Source of the DNA: Rhododendron vialii | Lineage: Eukaryota; Streptophyta; Magnoliopsida; Ericales; Ericaceae | NCBI RefSeq assembly: GCF_030253575.1 | Contig: NC_080562.1 | Coordinates: 24,889,352-24,953,351 of the forward strand | Direction of reading: 5' to 3' | Length of the DNA stretch: 64,000 nt | Shown here: piece after piece, positions 11,701-22,894 of the stretch | Numbering within the stretch: the stretch's first letter is position 1 | Layout of the letters: the number at the start of each line of letters is the position of its first letter | The notes under the pieces: model-generated | Seen by the model: the letters and a program-made list of their open reading frames with translations, nothing else | Databases searched by the model: none | Told to the model about the DNA's origin: nothing | Made by a program: the position numbers and the translations under genes

Positions 11701-13090
11701 GTAGTTGTAGCCCTTAAATTACGTTCTTTTCTAGAAGTATTGATGACTAGCTAGCTTCCAATAGAGTAGTAAAAAGTAGGATCAGCTATCCTACGGAACC
11801 ACTAGACTCGGGATTTTATCTAGTAAGTCAAGGACTGAGGTAACCCTTACCGCAACAATCGCACTACGGATTTGTAATGCTCCATAGTGAGGTCTTTCGA
11901 GATATTATCATAACGATCTGAACCATATATTTTGTCATAGTTTGCCAACCACTTTATTTCTTCAAAGAATTACGGTTCATCGGACATTTATAACCACATG
12001 ATCGAGAGAAATTTTTGTCCCAGTTCATTCTCTAAATCACACTAACCATCAATTATTGAGAAACACTCGTTGTCCGATCATGTTGTTATTAATATCGGAT
12101 CAAAACTTGCTTTTCCAAACAAGTGCTCAACAAGCTCTATAAGATCAATGATTCAGATCGTGATAATACAAATCCAAAGGAACTTTATGTCCCTATAAAA
12201 CGGATGTATATATGGACCAGATTTACTTTAAGAGGGTCATGCCAAAATTGATGATCTACACATACACCTGATTTTTGAATAAAATATCTGGAAAAAATTT
12301 CTTGTTTCTTACCATTACAGAATATTGATTGGTGCTAATTAAGAAGAAAGAATACCTTGCAAAGGGAGAGAAAGAGGTGATCACGAGGACTTGAACTCCC
12401 AATCCCAACATCAGGCTTTTTCTCTCCAAAGAATTCCTTAATGGCTCTGTGCTTCACAACCAAACCAGGCCCACAAATCAGTCCAGTGAAATACTGCCCC
12501 ACAGTGTGCAATTCAGTCCCTACAACATCACCCACACCCAAATACTCCTTCAAGAACCCCTCCACCATAACCCTTGGGACACTAGTGAAAACAACCCTGT
12601 TCCCAGTTGAGGCCCAGACCTCGTACACCTTGGGATTGAGATTTTCAAGGTAGAACTTGGGCAAAACAGCCCTACTGATCCCCTCCATGTCCTTCACTTT
12701 AAGCCCACAAAAGGTGATGAAGACCATTGCCCTTAGTTTGAGCTCATAGTCCAAAAGAAACAGGATTGGGGAGGATAGGAGCAAGAGGAGTGCCCTTATG
12801 ATGCTACCACCTTCAAAGGCAACAAGCATGAAATAGGGGAAGAAAGACTGGGAATTTGCTAACAATGTGTTTTGGATGTCACAAACGAGTGTTTGGGACA
12901 CCCTGCCCTCCAAATCGCCACATTTGGTCAAGTTTGGGTATGGAGGAGGCTGTGGAGGTGATTTGAGAGATGGGTTTTTGGAGAAGAAGCCATGGTTTCT
13001 CATTTTCCTTTCTCCTCTGTGACATGAGTTGGCCAAAAGATGGTACAATAGCCAGTCCAGTAGCTTGAGAAGCACTGTGGGAAACACCAT
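8757..13090 (-). CDS. GPAT1: GPAT1-like glycerol-3-phosphate acyltransferase
   Basis: Spliced minus-strand CDS of three exons: 13090-12356, 10243-9745 and 9157-8757 (544 aa). Phases join cleanly, with GT-AG at both introns. Land-plant GPATs of this family transfer an acyl group to glycerol-3-phosphate at ER or mitochondrial membranes. The closest fit is the GPAT1 clade, from the start [16 protein letters not shown] and the block [18 protein letters not shown]. Acyltransferase motifs are intact: HRTLLD (His355, Asp360), [10 protein letters not shown] and PEGTTCREP (about 418-426). The N-terminal HAD-like phosphatase motif reads DIQNTLL (Asp71): the second Asp of DxDx(T/V) is Gln, so phosphatase activity is doubtful. 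Hydrophobic stretches near 85-115 and 290-320 fit membrane association. The start is the first ATG; a TATA box and a GA repeat lie just upstream. GPAT1 of Arabidopsis acts in tapetum and pollen development; that role here is inference. Confidence 0.93.
10449..10826. mobile_element. foldback hAT-like MITE in GPAT1 intron 1
   Basis: This 378-bp inverted-repeat element has left end GGGGCGATTTCGGAGAC and right end (reverse-complemented) GGGGCAGCTCCGGGGAC. The arms match over most of their length. It is the same family as 52914-53283 in the MEI2-like gene. Flanking T runs obscure the target duplication. The 14-bp string CACTGTGATAGTAG occurs on both sides (near 10424 and 10846). Confidence 0.8.
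11205..13012. repeat. right copy of GPAT1 segmental duplication
   Basis: The intact gene's exon 1 (from residue 30) and much of its intron 1 correspond to 1-2446. This copy lacks the two MITE insertions and the extra 61-bp unit, so it better preserves the ancestral intron. Confidence 0.9.
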
Positions 13091-13113
13091 GGTTTTGTTC
13101 TCTTGTGGGTTGA

Positions 13114-13118
<5 letters not shown>

Positions 13119-13157
<39 letters not shown>
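13119..13157. repeat. (GA)n microsatellite in GPAT1 5' leader
   Basis: Pure GA repeat about 30 bp upstream of the GPAT1 start codon. It is read as (CT)n in the sense of transcription, a common form of plant 5' leader. Confidence 0.95.
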
Positions 13158-13159
<2 letters not shown>

Positions 13160-13190
13160 GGTTATGAGGAGAGGAAGGGGTGCAGAGAGA

Positions 13191-13197
13191 ATTTATA
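13191..13197 (-). promoter_or_regulatory. candidate TATA box of GPAT1-like gene
   Basis: The minus strand reads TATAAAT about 100 bp upstream of the ATG at 13090, with a CT-rich stretch in between. Position and sequence fit a TATA box with a short 5'UTR. No transcript data were available. Confidence 0.6.
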
Positions 13198-13249
13198 GGG
13201 GGGTAATTGAAGGGTTTAGAGGGAAGTTGACTATTGTATCTATTTATTA

Positions 13250-13464
13250 GGCCACACCGCTAGCATTAATAGGATGGACTCAGCATTTCTTAATTTTGGT
13301 TTTGGTTTTTGCTGATTTTGTTTTGTTTTCGAAATTGATAGGTGTCCTCTGCATGGGGTTACTACGTTGGTTTTCCTTTCTTTGGTTAACAACACTGGTA
13401 GGTTGAAATGTTGGTGACCATCTTCTTTTGTTTGAAAAATCTACTCTTAATTGCTTGTCAAAAC

Positions 13465-13529
<65 letters not shown>

Positions 13530-14245
13530 GTATGTATGTATGTACACTCATGCCAAGTGATGAGATCGAAAATATGTAACTGGCCGATTGGAGAGGAAAA
13601 ATATGAGCCAGCTTTAAAACTATCGTACACATCAACCGAGATGTTTTCCTACTAATACATCTTCTTCTGTTTTTTTTTGGTCGGCTACTAATACATCTGA
13701 TACATAATAGTTAATTTAGTGATTATAGCAATTCGCCGTATATGTACGTATATCATCTATTGTGACACTTAACAAAATTTATTCACTATTTTGTTGGGGA
13801 AAATTATCGGTATCAACGGTAGTGACTTCTTAAAAGAACTCTAATACGCTGATTAAAAAAAAATAAAAAAGAACTCTAATATGACACATAGACGTAGCAT
13901 TACTTACAATCCATTTATTATAGAAATGGTTGGTACTGTATTGGATTGTGTGCGAATGTGTTTAAATTCAGTCTGAAGATAAGACCAGAAGACCATCAAT
14001 GTTGTGTTTCAATGGAGCATCAATCTCCTCTAGAAAAGGTCAAACCTCGATTGAGTTTGATCATCTGCACCATCTGATTATTTGACCTCTTAAGCAACCA
14101 CCCTGTGGTCAATTAATCCCATCAGTTCAAAGGAATTTGCAACAAATTAGAGTTGACTTTTTTGGGTTCAAAAAACATCACCACCTTCATCCACTAAGTT
14201 TGTTTGTACTTCTCAACCTCTTCATCCATTAATTTCCTGAGCAGT
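13250..14245. other. upstream intergenic region of GPAT1
   Basis: Presumed distal promoter region. It holds a (CT)n tract at 13466-13519 that runs into TA and GTAT repeats. No gene was recognised. Confidence 0.5.
13466..13519. repeat. (CT)n microsatellite
   Basis: 54 bp of CT repeat followed by (TA)4 and GTAT units to about 13545. Confidence 0.95.
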
Positions 14246-14475
14246 GCTACGTGCACAGCAGCTGCTACACAGCAGCTGTGCACCCTAAATTCTGAAGTGA
14301 TTTTGGGTGTTTTGTTAACGCCTCTAACGATATCGAACGAAGCTCATTTTTTACAGAGACCTTAAACGACATATTTTGAACAAAATGAGCGGCTCCGATC
14401 ATCTTTGCGCTACCCGAGGCGGGAGAAAACGGGGTCTGTGCACAGCTGCTGTGTAGCAACTGCTGTGCACGTAGC
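14246..14475. mobile_element. 230-bp inverted-repeat MITE
   Basis: Outer inverted repeats of about 36 bp begin GCTACGTGCACAGCAG on each strand and include GCTACACAGCAGCTGTGCA. The arms contain inner CAGCTG palindromes. The centre has no coding sequence. No clear target duplication was found. Confidence 0.8.
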
Positions 14476-17406
14476 TTTTCTGTAATTTCCTCGGCTATCT
14501 AGTTTTTTTTTTTTTTTTTTAATCCGCTCCTCGGCTATCTAGTTGCATGAGTGTTTTTCGTGCACGCAGTGCTCTTTATTTAGAGTGCATAGTTTTTTAT
14601 TATTATTAATGAAGAAAGGTTTTCTATCATTAATAAAAGAAAATTTCTAAAATCAATCCAATAGGCTGACAATAATAAATGTGTGAATGTGTATTAAAGG
14701 GTGCAAAAAGTACACATAATTACGTATTTTCCTTGTTTTCTAGTGTCCTTATCGTCAGCCCAGTGAACTGACAATAGCAAGACCGTTAATAAAAATAATA
14801 CAAACAGAAATCTTGTAGTGATACACCAAGGAGTATCAGTGCATCATGCAAGAAGGTTACTCCTCACCTATCACTACACCTCACCAAAGTGCGTACGTAG
14901 TTGGTAAAGGACAGTTTTCATAAGAAATCTCGTTAATAGTGCAACTACCATAATTACAACTATTCATCGAGAACTTGCATGCGCATGTTATTTGACTCGT
15001 TTGTGTGCAATAGTTTTTTTTTTTCCAATTGTATTAGATGCACCCGGTGGATTGTTATAATCTATATATTATCAATGAAGTTCTTACGCAGATTAAAAAA
15101 TAAATAAAGTTCTTACCCTTCCAATAAAAATCCTTGATGCATTAAATATGAAACCTTTGAAGAGGTACGTTATCCCATAACTTGTTTCAGAAGAATACAC
15201 CTCATGCTTGATTGCTTTAATAAATGGATACTGATCCCATAACTTGTTTCAGAAGAATACACCTCAATTATTTTTTTAAATTAAAAGTGATGTATTATGA
15301 TAGACTGACATGTACCAAAAATCAAAAAAATAAATACTTAAAAAATAAAAATCTTAACGCGGAACGAGACCTTAACTGATGGAAACGATAATACTCTCCC
15401 ATAAATTATTCCCTCGTAAATTACTCCCATTTCAAGCACACAATGGTTTTGTTGGGATCTCAACAGTATTTCACCAACAAATTTAAGACCACTTCCCCAT
15501 CTCCATTTACCAAGACAACCATATAGACCAACAGAAGAAGGCAAGCTAGACCCATGCACCATGTGAAAATGGCAGATTTAATTCAATATCCGAATGGAAT
15601 CTTTTGATCATAAATTCAAATTGATCTGCAAAATCTTTCTGTTTTTTTTTTTTTTTTTACTACTACTCTATTATGTTTTTTGGTTCTCATGAGGCAGTCA
15701 AGATTCATGCATTTCTTGTTAACAAGTTGGTGAACCCGCAAATCATTTCATGTATGTGGATGTTTGATTATCATGCATAGGATTCGCATGCGGCATAAAG
15801 TGTTTGAACACGCACCTTTTGTGTCTTTTTCCTTCCCGAGTTTACTATAGCACGCTAAAGAACGACTTACGTATCCAATTAGTTTCCAATAACCACACAA
15901 AGTTCATGGCAACTTAACTTGAAAAGGCCTTGTAAATTTTGTTCGGATTTTAACAACTAGCTAGTAAATTGGTACTCGAATTAAATTAGGCTGCTGATTT
16001 TGGCATTTCCTTTTTTTGTTAACGGCACTCCCCTGCAAGTGTATTTTTTGCACTAAAAATATATTTGCAGAGGAGAGTCATTAACAAAAAAAAGGGAGTG
16101 TCAAAAAAATACTAAAAAAATGTATAAATAATACAAGGAAATATATCACCTTTAGAGGGAACTATAAGGAATTTCTGTTAATCCCTACACAAGGAAATTA
16201 AAGCCTCGGTATAAATAATACTCCATCTGCTCACCTTTCTCTATTCCTTTTTCAAAAAATGTGCATTTTCTCGAGGAATAAAATTGATGTAATTTTTATT
16301 TTTTTTTGCACTAATCAAAAGATCTAATTGAGTTTATACATGTTGATTGGAGCCAAAAAAAAAAACAAAACTTTGAAAACTTAGCCACGAAAGTGTATTT
16401 CTTTATTCGAAAATGTAGTTTAGGACCAACAAAAAAAGAACGGATGGCGTACCTATTTCTTCTTGATTTCCTCAGTATTTTTGTGACATTACCTGTAACG
16501 CCCTAAGCAAATCACTGGCACAATACCTTAATTTTAATTTACAAGCCACACCACATGATCAAAAATATGCTTAAGCCCGAGTGGTAGCTGGCTTGACTAT
16601 GAAAAAAAGGACAAAAGAAACCCTACGCACAAAGTCAAAACCTCATTTGAAAGCCAGTTGCAAAACATGCACAACACAGGTGACAATGGGTCTTGGTATG
16701 ATCAGCCAGGGGGCCCCACATCCTTCAATATTTCAGTTTCAGTCTGTGTTTGCTTGTACATAATATCATGGGATAAAATCCCTATCCAAGATCTCAACTC
16801 AACAACTTCATGCCTCTGGTGTGGTTGGATTAAAACAAATTTAAGGGCACCAAAGGTGGAATAAAACTTTATCCATGTGTAGCATTATTAGTCATCTCAG
16901 GACTAGAGGAGAGAGGTGAGATAAAATTTGGCACGCAATCCAATAGTTAGATACGACTGGCCTCACTTATCTTACCATAGTTCATTCATTTCTCACTACA
17001 AGAAATCATGTACCTTCAATTTAGTACCGTGGGATGTCTATTCTAGCATTAGTTTTTTTATTTTTTTAAATGCAAAATGTCTTGAGCCAACTTGCGTGCA
17101 TTTCGAATTAATTTTTATAATATCTCCCACAGCCGTTTCACACGTTTACGCGTGAAGGGAAGGTGGCGCCCCCAAAATTATTGGCAATGAAAATCAAACC
17201 TACGATCTTAAAATGAAGCAAACACCTAAATCTTAAATTAAAACCATTTAGCGAACCTCTTGGGATTATTCTATCATTAGTTATCCCCTTGTAATCCCGT
17301 TTCACAAACCTATTGGGATTCCCAAACTCGTACATTCTTAATTTAGACGGTAATGTACGTAGCCAAAATTCATATGACAAATATAGAAAAACCTTCTTAG
17401 GTAGTA
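14476..17406. other. intergenic, no gene recognised
   Basis: AT-rich sequence with poly-T runs near 14503-14520 and 15642-15658. A 30-bp direct repeat (GATCCCATAACTTGTTTC core) recurs near 15170 and 15235. A small hairpin element is listed separately. None of the short open frames shows a domain. Confidence 0.5.
16000..16106. mobile_element. small palindromic element
   Basis: Arms such as TTTTTTTGTTAA (16011-16022) and TTAACAAAAAAA (16081-16092), with CACTCCCCTGCAA paired to TTGCAGAGGAGAGT. A hairpin of about 105 bp, consistent with a short MITE. Confidence 0.55.
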
Positions 17407-17638
17407 CTTCCTCTGCCTCACTTTAAATGTTTCCTACAAAAATTTATGCAATTTCAAATCCCCAAAAAATAGTATAGTTTTACATATTTTTATTTTTATT
17501 TTCATATACTAAATTGAAGTGTTCATTGAGTACTTTAATTTGGTGTACGAAAATAAAAATAATAATACGTAAAAATATGTTTTTTGTTTGAAAATGTATG
17601 AATTTTCGTAGGAGACATTTAAAATGAGACAGATGGAG
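17407..17638. mobile_element. Stowaway-like MITE
   Basis: Terminal inverted repeats CTTCCTCTGCCTCACTTTAA and CTCCATCTGTCTCATTTTAA (right end reverse-complemented), 232 bp, flanked by TA on both sides (17405-17406 and 17639-17640). This fits a Tc1/mariner-type Stowaway element. A second family member is at 35203-35417. Confidence 0.85.
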
Positions 17639-18080
17639 TAACAATATACCAATCAAAACCCTGAGGGGGTACGAGAAAGGAAACAATTAAGCGTTTGTCC
17701 TTCGTGAAGTCGCATGTCCGAATCTCATGCACAGACACCAACACATTACAAACTTTGGGGCCACTAGAGGGTTTGTTTAACTATAAGGCCCCAAAATTAG
17801 CAGAGGTGCCCGCAAAATGGCCCGCACATCTAGTTATAAAAACAAAACAGTATCTCCAATCAATGATGTCAGCATTTTTGTACTACTTTATGTAAAGTGC
17901 ATTTTAATGCAATTTGTTGCAACCAGATTGAATAGTGTGAGAGAGATAATATATGATGTCAAATTTATCACTAAAAGTAGCACAATGATGCCATAGGTGT
18001 AACAGAAAGTAGCGCAACGTTATTTCATGTGCTCAATTTGTTACTTCACCTAGCTCACAATGTAAATAGTTCTATGAGTA
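17639..18080. other. intergenic, nothing recognised
   Basis: Short stretch between the Stowaway MITE and the nested transposon complex. No feature could be supported. Confidence 0.5.
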
Positions 18081-19810
18081 GTAAATTTCACTGACCTCGA
18101 TTTCTGACATATGCAGAGACTACCCCGAGATTTTTGAAATTATACTGTCCTCCTTTACTTTATAACCTATTTTCTAGATTCCCCATTTCGTTAACTAGAG
18201 ACTAACGCTGTTAGATTTTGGCTACTAAATGATTTAAATACCCCCCAAAAATTAGATACACTAAAGAACCAAGTCTTCTTGTTCTATTTTTCTTCAAATT
18301 AAAATTTTTAATGTTTGATTAAAATTAACTATCTATATTTCATCGAAGTCAGAAAAAAAAAAATATGTGTCTCGGTTTTTACTTATTTTTTTCGTGAAAG
18401 AAACCAATGTAATTTGTCATTCAACTCTTTTATTAATTTTTTTTGTTATTGAATTTTGCGATTTTATGTTCAAACAAGATTAGACTTTTTTTTTTTTTCC
18501 TCGGCAAACGAAACGATTTTATTAACTCAAAAGGGGAACATCAAGGGAAAAAACAAGAGTGAGTCAACACTTACTCACCTACACAACAAAGAAAGAGCAT
18601 CCAACCAAAAGTTAGAAGCAACAACACCTCAAAGACAAACTTAGAGCTTCAACTTACGGATTCCACCTAGAAAGCTCCTAAAATCCTCCACCGAATAAAC
18701 CTTGATGTCAAACTTTGCTTTCATCCACATAGCCACCCTTGTCTTGACTAGCTCCCCAACCTCACTAGCAGACCTTCTAACATTGTTGAAAATGAGGTCA
18801 TTTCTCGCAAGCCACATAGACCACAAAGTAGCAAAGAATGTCACCTTCCAAATGAGCCTTTCCAAATTCCGAAAACTATTGCCAAACCACCAACTTGCTA
18901 GGTCTGCCAAAGATGGAGGACAGACCCAAACCAACTGCCACCATTGCTTGATAATCGACCAAATGTGCCAGGAAGACAAACAGTGCAAAAATAGATGCAC
19001 AGGGGTTTCCTCAAGGAGAGAACAAAGAGGGCAAAGAGGCAGTTGTCCCTCTTGGATCATATTTCTGTGTGCAAGAATTGATCGAGTAGCCAGCCTACCT
19101 TGTAAAGCCAGCCAAGATAAAATTTCTACTTTTGGTGGACTTAGGTTCTTCCATAATGACCCCAACACCTCATCTCCAACGTGGACTTCTTGCTCCCACT
19201 GTCCATACAAAGATTTCACTGAGAAACATTTATCTGCTGTCCATTTCCACTGCAGCGAGTCCTTTTTGGATGAGTCCAACACTATACCATGCAGCCTATG
19301 TTGCAACTTCTCCTCTTGGCATTTTTCCCAATCATACAACCGTCTCCCAAAAGTTAAATTCTATGTGCCAAAACCACCCTCTTCCTTCGTATTGCTAATC
19401 GCTTGCCCTTTTTTAGTAGAAATCAAATAAAGTCAGGGGTAAACTTCCTTGAGTGCTACATCTCCTAACCAAACAACGTCCCAAAACAAAGTTTCCTAAC
19501 CGGAGCCCACTTGCACTTTAAATCCCTCTTGAATTATAGGACCAATAGGCAAAGAGGCAGTCCCAATGGAGCAAATATCTCTCCATAGACTCGAAATCTG
19601 TCTAGAAGCGGGGAGATGGGGAAGCCAACATCCCTAGTCCAGATTGTACTTCCCTCGAATAACCTTCACCCACAGTGAATCCTTGTTGTTACTAAACCTC
19701 CACCACCACTTTGCAAGCAACGCTAGATTTTGAGTCTTCAGATTCTTCACTCCCAACCCTCCATACTCATTCCTCTTGGCAATTACATGCCATTTCACCA
19801 GGTGCAGTTT

Positions 19811-20008
19811 TGTAGAGATCCGAAAAATCTAATTATTGAAAATGCTTATTAAATGCCTAATTGGAAAAATATGGTTTATTGGGTGATTATTTGAATTGAG
19901 GAGTGAAGTGAGAGAATAGAATTTTGAGGGAGTGTGAGTGTGAGTGTGATATAAAGATATAGGGATATATAAGGGATGGGTGTGTGTGTAGAGAATCATT
20001 GCATCACC

Positions 20009-20084
<76 letters not shown>

Positions 20085-21753
20085 CGTTCTCCCTCTCTCT
20101 CTTGGTTGATTCTCTCTCTATCTCTCTCTCTCTCTCAAAACCCTTCCAAGACCTCAAGAACCTCAAGAATCAACCTTCTCTCGACCTTCCTATCGCGTTC
20201 TTGAGCTTGAAAATCCTCGGGTCAAGCTTGGAGCGAAGCTTTGAAGTTCAAGTAGGCTAGGGCTTGCTCAAATCTCATAAATCTTGGTTTTCGTCGCGAG
20301 GTAGGGACTTCTTTACCTTTTTTATGTGTTTATATGTTGATTTGATGTGAACATCAAACATTGATCGTCCCTCTTCATTCTCTAGAAAGCTATCAAAAAA
20401 GTGCAGAAATTGCCCAAAATCGCCCAAGGATCGATCCCCCAAGCAAGAGGGATCAATCCCTCAACTCAAAACTGGATTTTTAACCTAGGGGATCAATCAC
20501 CGTGAGAGGAGGGATCGAGCCCTCCCCTCACTGGAAATTCTGCTCGCCTTCTGGGTTTCAGCCCAACTTCAAACAGCCATAACTTTCTCGTCCGATGTCC
20601 GATTCATGCAAACTTTATATCAATTCGAAGGTCTTGAAGTCAGCTTTCCATTTCCATTAAAATCGTCTTAAGACTCTTAGTACACAGAAAGTTATGACCA
20701 TTTGAGTGGGAGTATGTCAGTCTACCATCATTTGCTAGCTACCCCTAAGATTTTCGTTCTGTCGTTATGACTTTCTATGATTAGTGGATGTTATTCTTGA
20801 CCCATTGGCCTTCCGAACGAGTAGGGAATTACTTGGTTAAAACTTCATTTGAATGCATTCTATTGATTGTTGGTACTTGTGAATGTCTATGGCGCATTTG
20901 TGATAACGTTGGCATAATGTATGATGTCTCATCTATGATTGTGATCATGGGGGAATCCTAACTCGCATATTGTATGAGAAAGTAGTTGTTTAGGTCGGAA
21001 GTTGGTTTAGGGAGTCTTGTAACACATGGGGTGGTAATACAGAGACTCAAATGGATCTCGTAACGTAAGGGGTGGTAATATGGTGATCCAAGTTGTTAAG
21101 GTTCTCTGTAACGCAAGGGGTGGTAATACGGTAACCCTAGTAGTGTCGTACGGTATCACAAGGGGTGGAGATTGGTGAAAAAGAGTCATGTCAGAACTAC
21201 TAAAGTCGCGTGAGTATTATGAACAATGTGGCTAATTGGTGATACCGGCATGTGTTAGAACAATTGTTGTGAGTGATTGGCATCTCTTTGAGTTAATTGC
21301 CATCTACAGATTGAACCATACATTCATGTCTTCATCCTTTGCACTTATCATCATGTTTTCATATAGAATTGGTAAAGATATTCCTATTGGGCTAGTGTAG
21401 CTCAACCCAATCTTTCTTTTCAGGTTCAAACGCTGGACAATAGATTGCATACATCTTGTGCTTGGATGTGAAGACTTTCTTTGGAAGCTAACTTTATTAG
21501 TTACTTAATCATCTTTGTAATTGACTTTCTTTTGATAAAGATGGATTTGTAACTATTCATTCAAGAATTTCTTTTGACTAAACATTTTCTTTCTGATAAC
21601 TTTTTCGTACTTGTACTTAGGCTTAATTTGGGCTGGAGTGCCAATGTTGTAAACTCTTTAAACTTGGAAACTCTTTTGGGTATTATTATAGTTATGCGAG
21701 GGTCTTTTATCAAAATGGATTATTTATTTATGTTGAAAATTGAGGGCATGACA
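19811..21753. mobile_element. solo LTR A inside LINE ORF2
   Basis: A 1943-bp element beginning TGTAGAGATC and ending GGGCATGACA (TG...CA ends), flanked by the exact 5-bp repeat AGTTT (19806-19810 and 21754-21758). No gag-pol or second LTR is present, so it is a solo LTR, probably of a Gypsy-type element by its ends. It carries a 70-bp CT microsatellite at 20012-20081 and short tandem GTAACRCAAGGGGTGGTAAT units near 21020-21140. Confidence 0.9.
20012..20081. repeat. (CT)n microsatellite in solo LTR A
   Basis: 70 bp of CT repeat, with further CT-rich sequence to about 20136. Confidence 0.97.
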
Positions 21754-22222
21754 AGTTTCCTCTTATCAACCGAATCACCCCAGAAAAATTGTCTCTATAA
21801 TATCCAGTGTTCTAAATGGCAACCTCGGCGGCCGCCGAGGAGCTTGGAGGTACCCCACCGCCACGCCAATACCCTTCGGCGTTTGATTTGGTGCCCAGGG
21901 AAATTTGGCGGTGTTTGGCAGCTATTTGGCAGCCGCCTAGACGGCCTTGGCGGACCTTGGCGGCGTCTTTGGAGGCCAAAATTGTATACTATTAACTTAA
22001 AAGGGCTAGGATCAAAAGTGCAAAAACTAAAAGGGCTTATTATGTAATTTTACAAAATCATATCTATATATATTAGAATTTCATTTACATCCCCATTCAA
22101 TACTCCTGTCACTCCACACTCTAGAGCTTCAGAGGCGGAAAGTGAAGAACTCCAGTCGACCAGAGCTCCAGTCAACGCCATCGTCTCTCTCTCCCGCCGA
22201 TATGTCTCTCTCCCTCGCTGTG

Positions 22223-22223
<1 letters not shown>

Positions 22224-22266
<43 letters not shown>
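22224..22266. repeat. (CT)n microsatellite in hAT
   Basis: 43 bp of CT repeat in the 5' region of the hAT element, upstream of its transposase. Confidence 0.95.
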
Positions 22267-22268
<2 letters not shown>

Positions 22269-22894
22269 CCTCAGAAGAGTTGCTCTCTCTCTCTCACTCT
22301 CTCTCTCTCATAGTGATTTGCCTGATTTATAGAGCTTTCAGAAGTGTACATACCTGATTGAGTTTTTCTGAAATTTCTGTATTTCTGATTGAGTTTTTTT
22401 TTTGGTATTTAAAAAAAAACAGATTGTATAACGACAAATAGATTGTAAAAAAAAAAACAGATTATGACAGATTGTAAAAAAAAAAAAACACATTGTATAT
22501 GAGTATTTCTGATTGAGCTTTCAGAACTCAGAAGTGTTGTATTAGTATTTAGACTGACGATGAGGGCCTGTTTTATTTTGTTTTGTTACTTTGACTTGTG
22601 GCTTCTGTTTTTCATCATAGTAGCAGTTCCTGACAAGAGTGAGAATTTAGATATGAGCCAAGTTCTGTGAAATTTCAGAAAGGCTATGTACCCAGAATTT
22701 TCCTCAACATGCTCAGAAAGTTAGCTGTATGATGCATATTCGAAGCTGGCTGCTTTCTTTACTTGCCTTCTTTTTGTTTCCTTCTTATTCCCTTGTGTAC
22801 GTGGCTGCTTAATTGTGATTCTATGATGAACTTTGACTGCATCAGTGCATTGTATAACTTGTATAGTTAAATTTAATGTGTAGGCCTATTGTAA

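Noticed and set aside
13280-13655. Open frames rich in Arg-Glu or Ser-Leu repeats
   Set aside because: They are translations of the CT/GA microsatellite and have no support as genes. The same applies at 19829-20083, 22142-22357, 37628-37930 and 58362-58722.
18702-19430. 242-codon plus-strand open frame
   Set aside because: Antisense shadow of the LINE zf-RVT region, which has clear homology on the minus strand.
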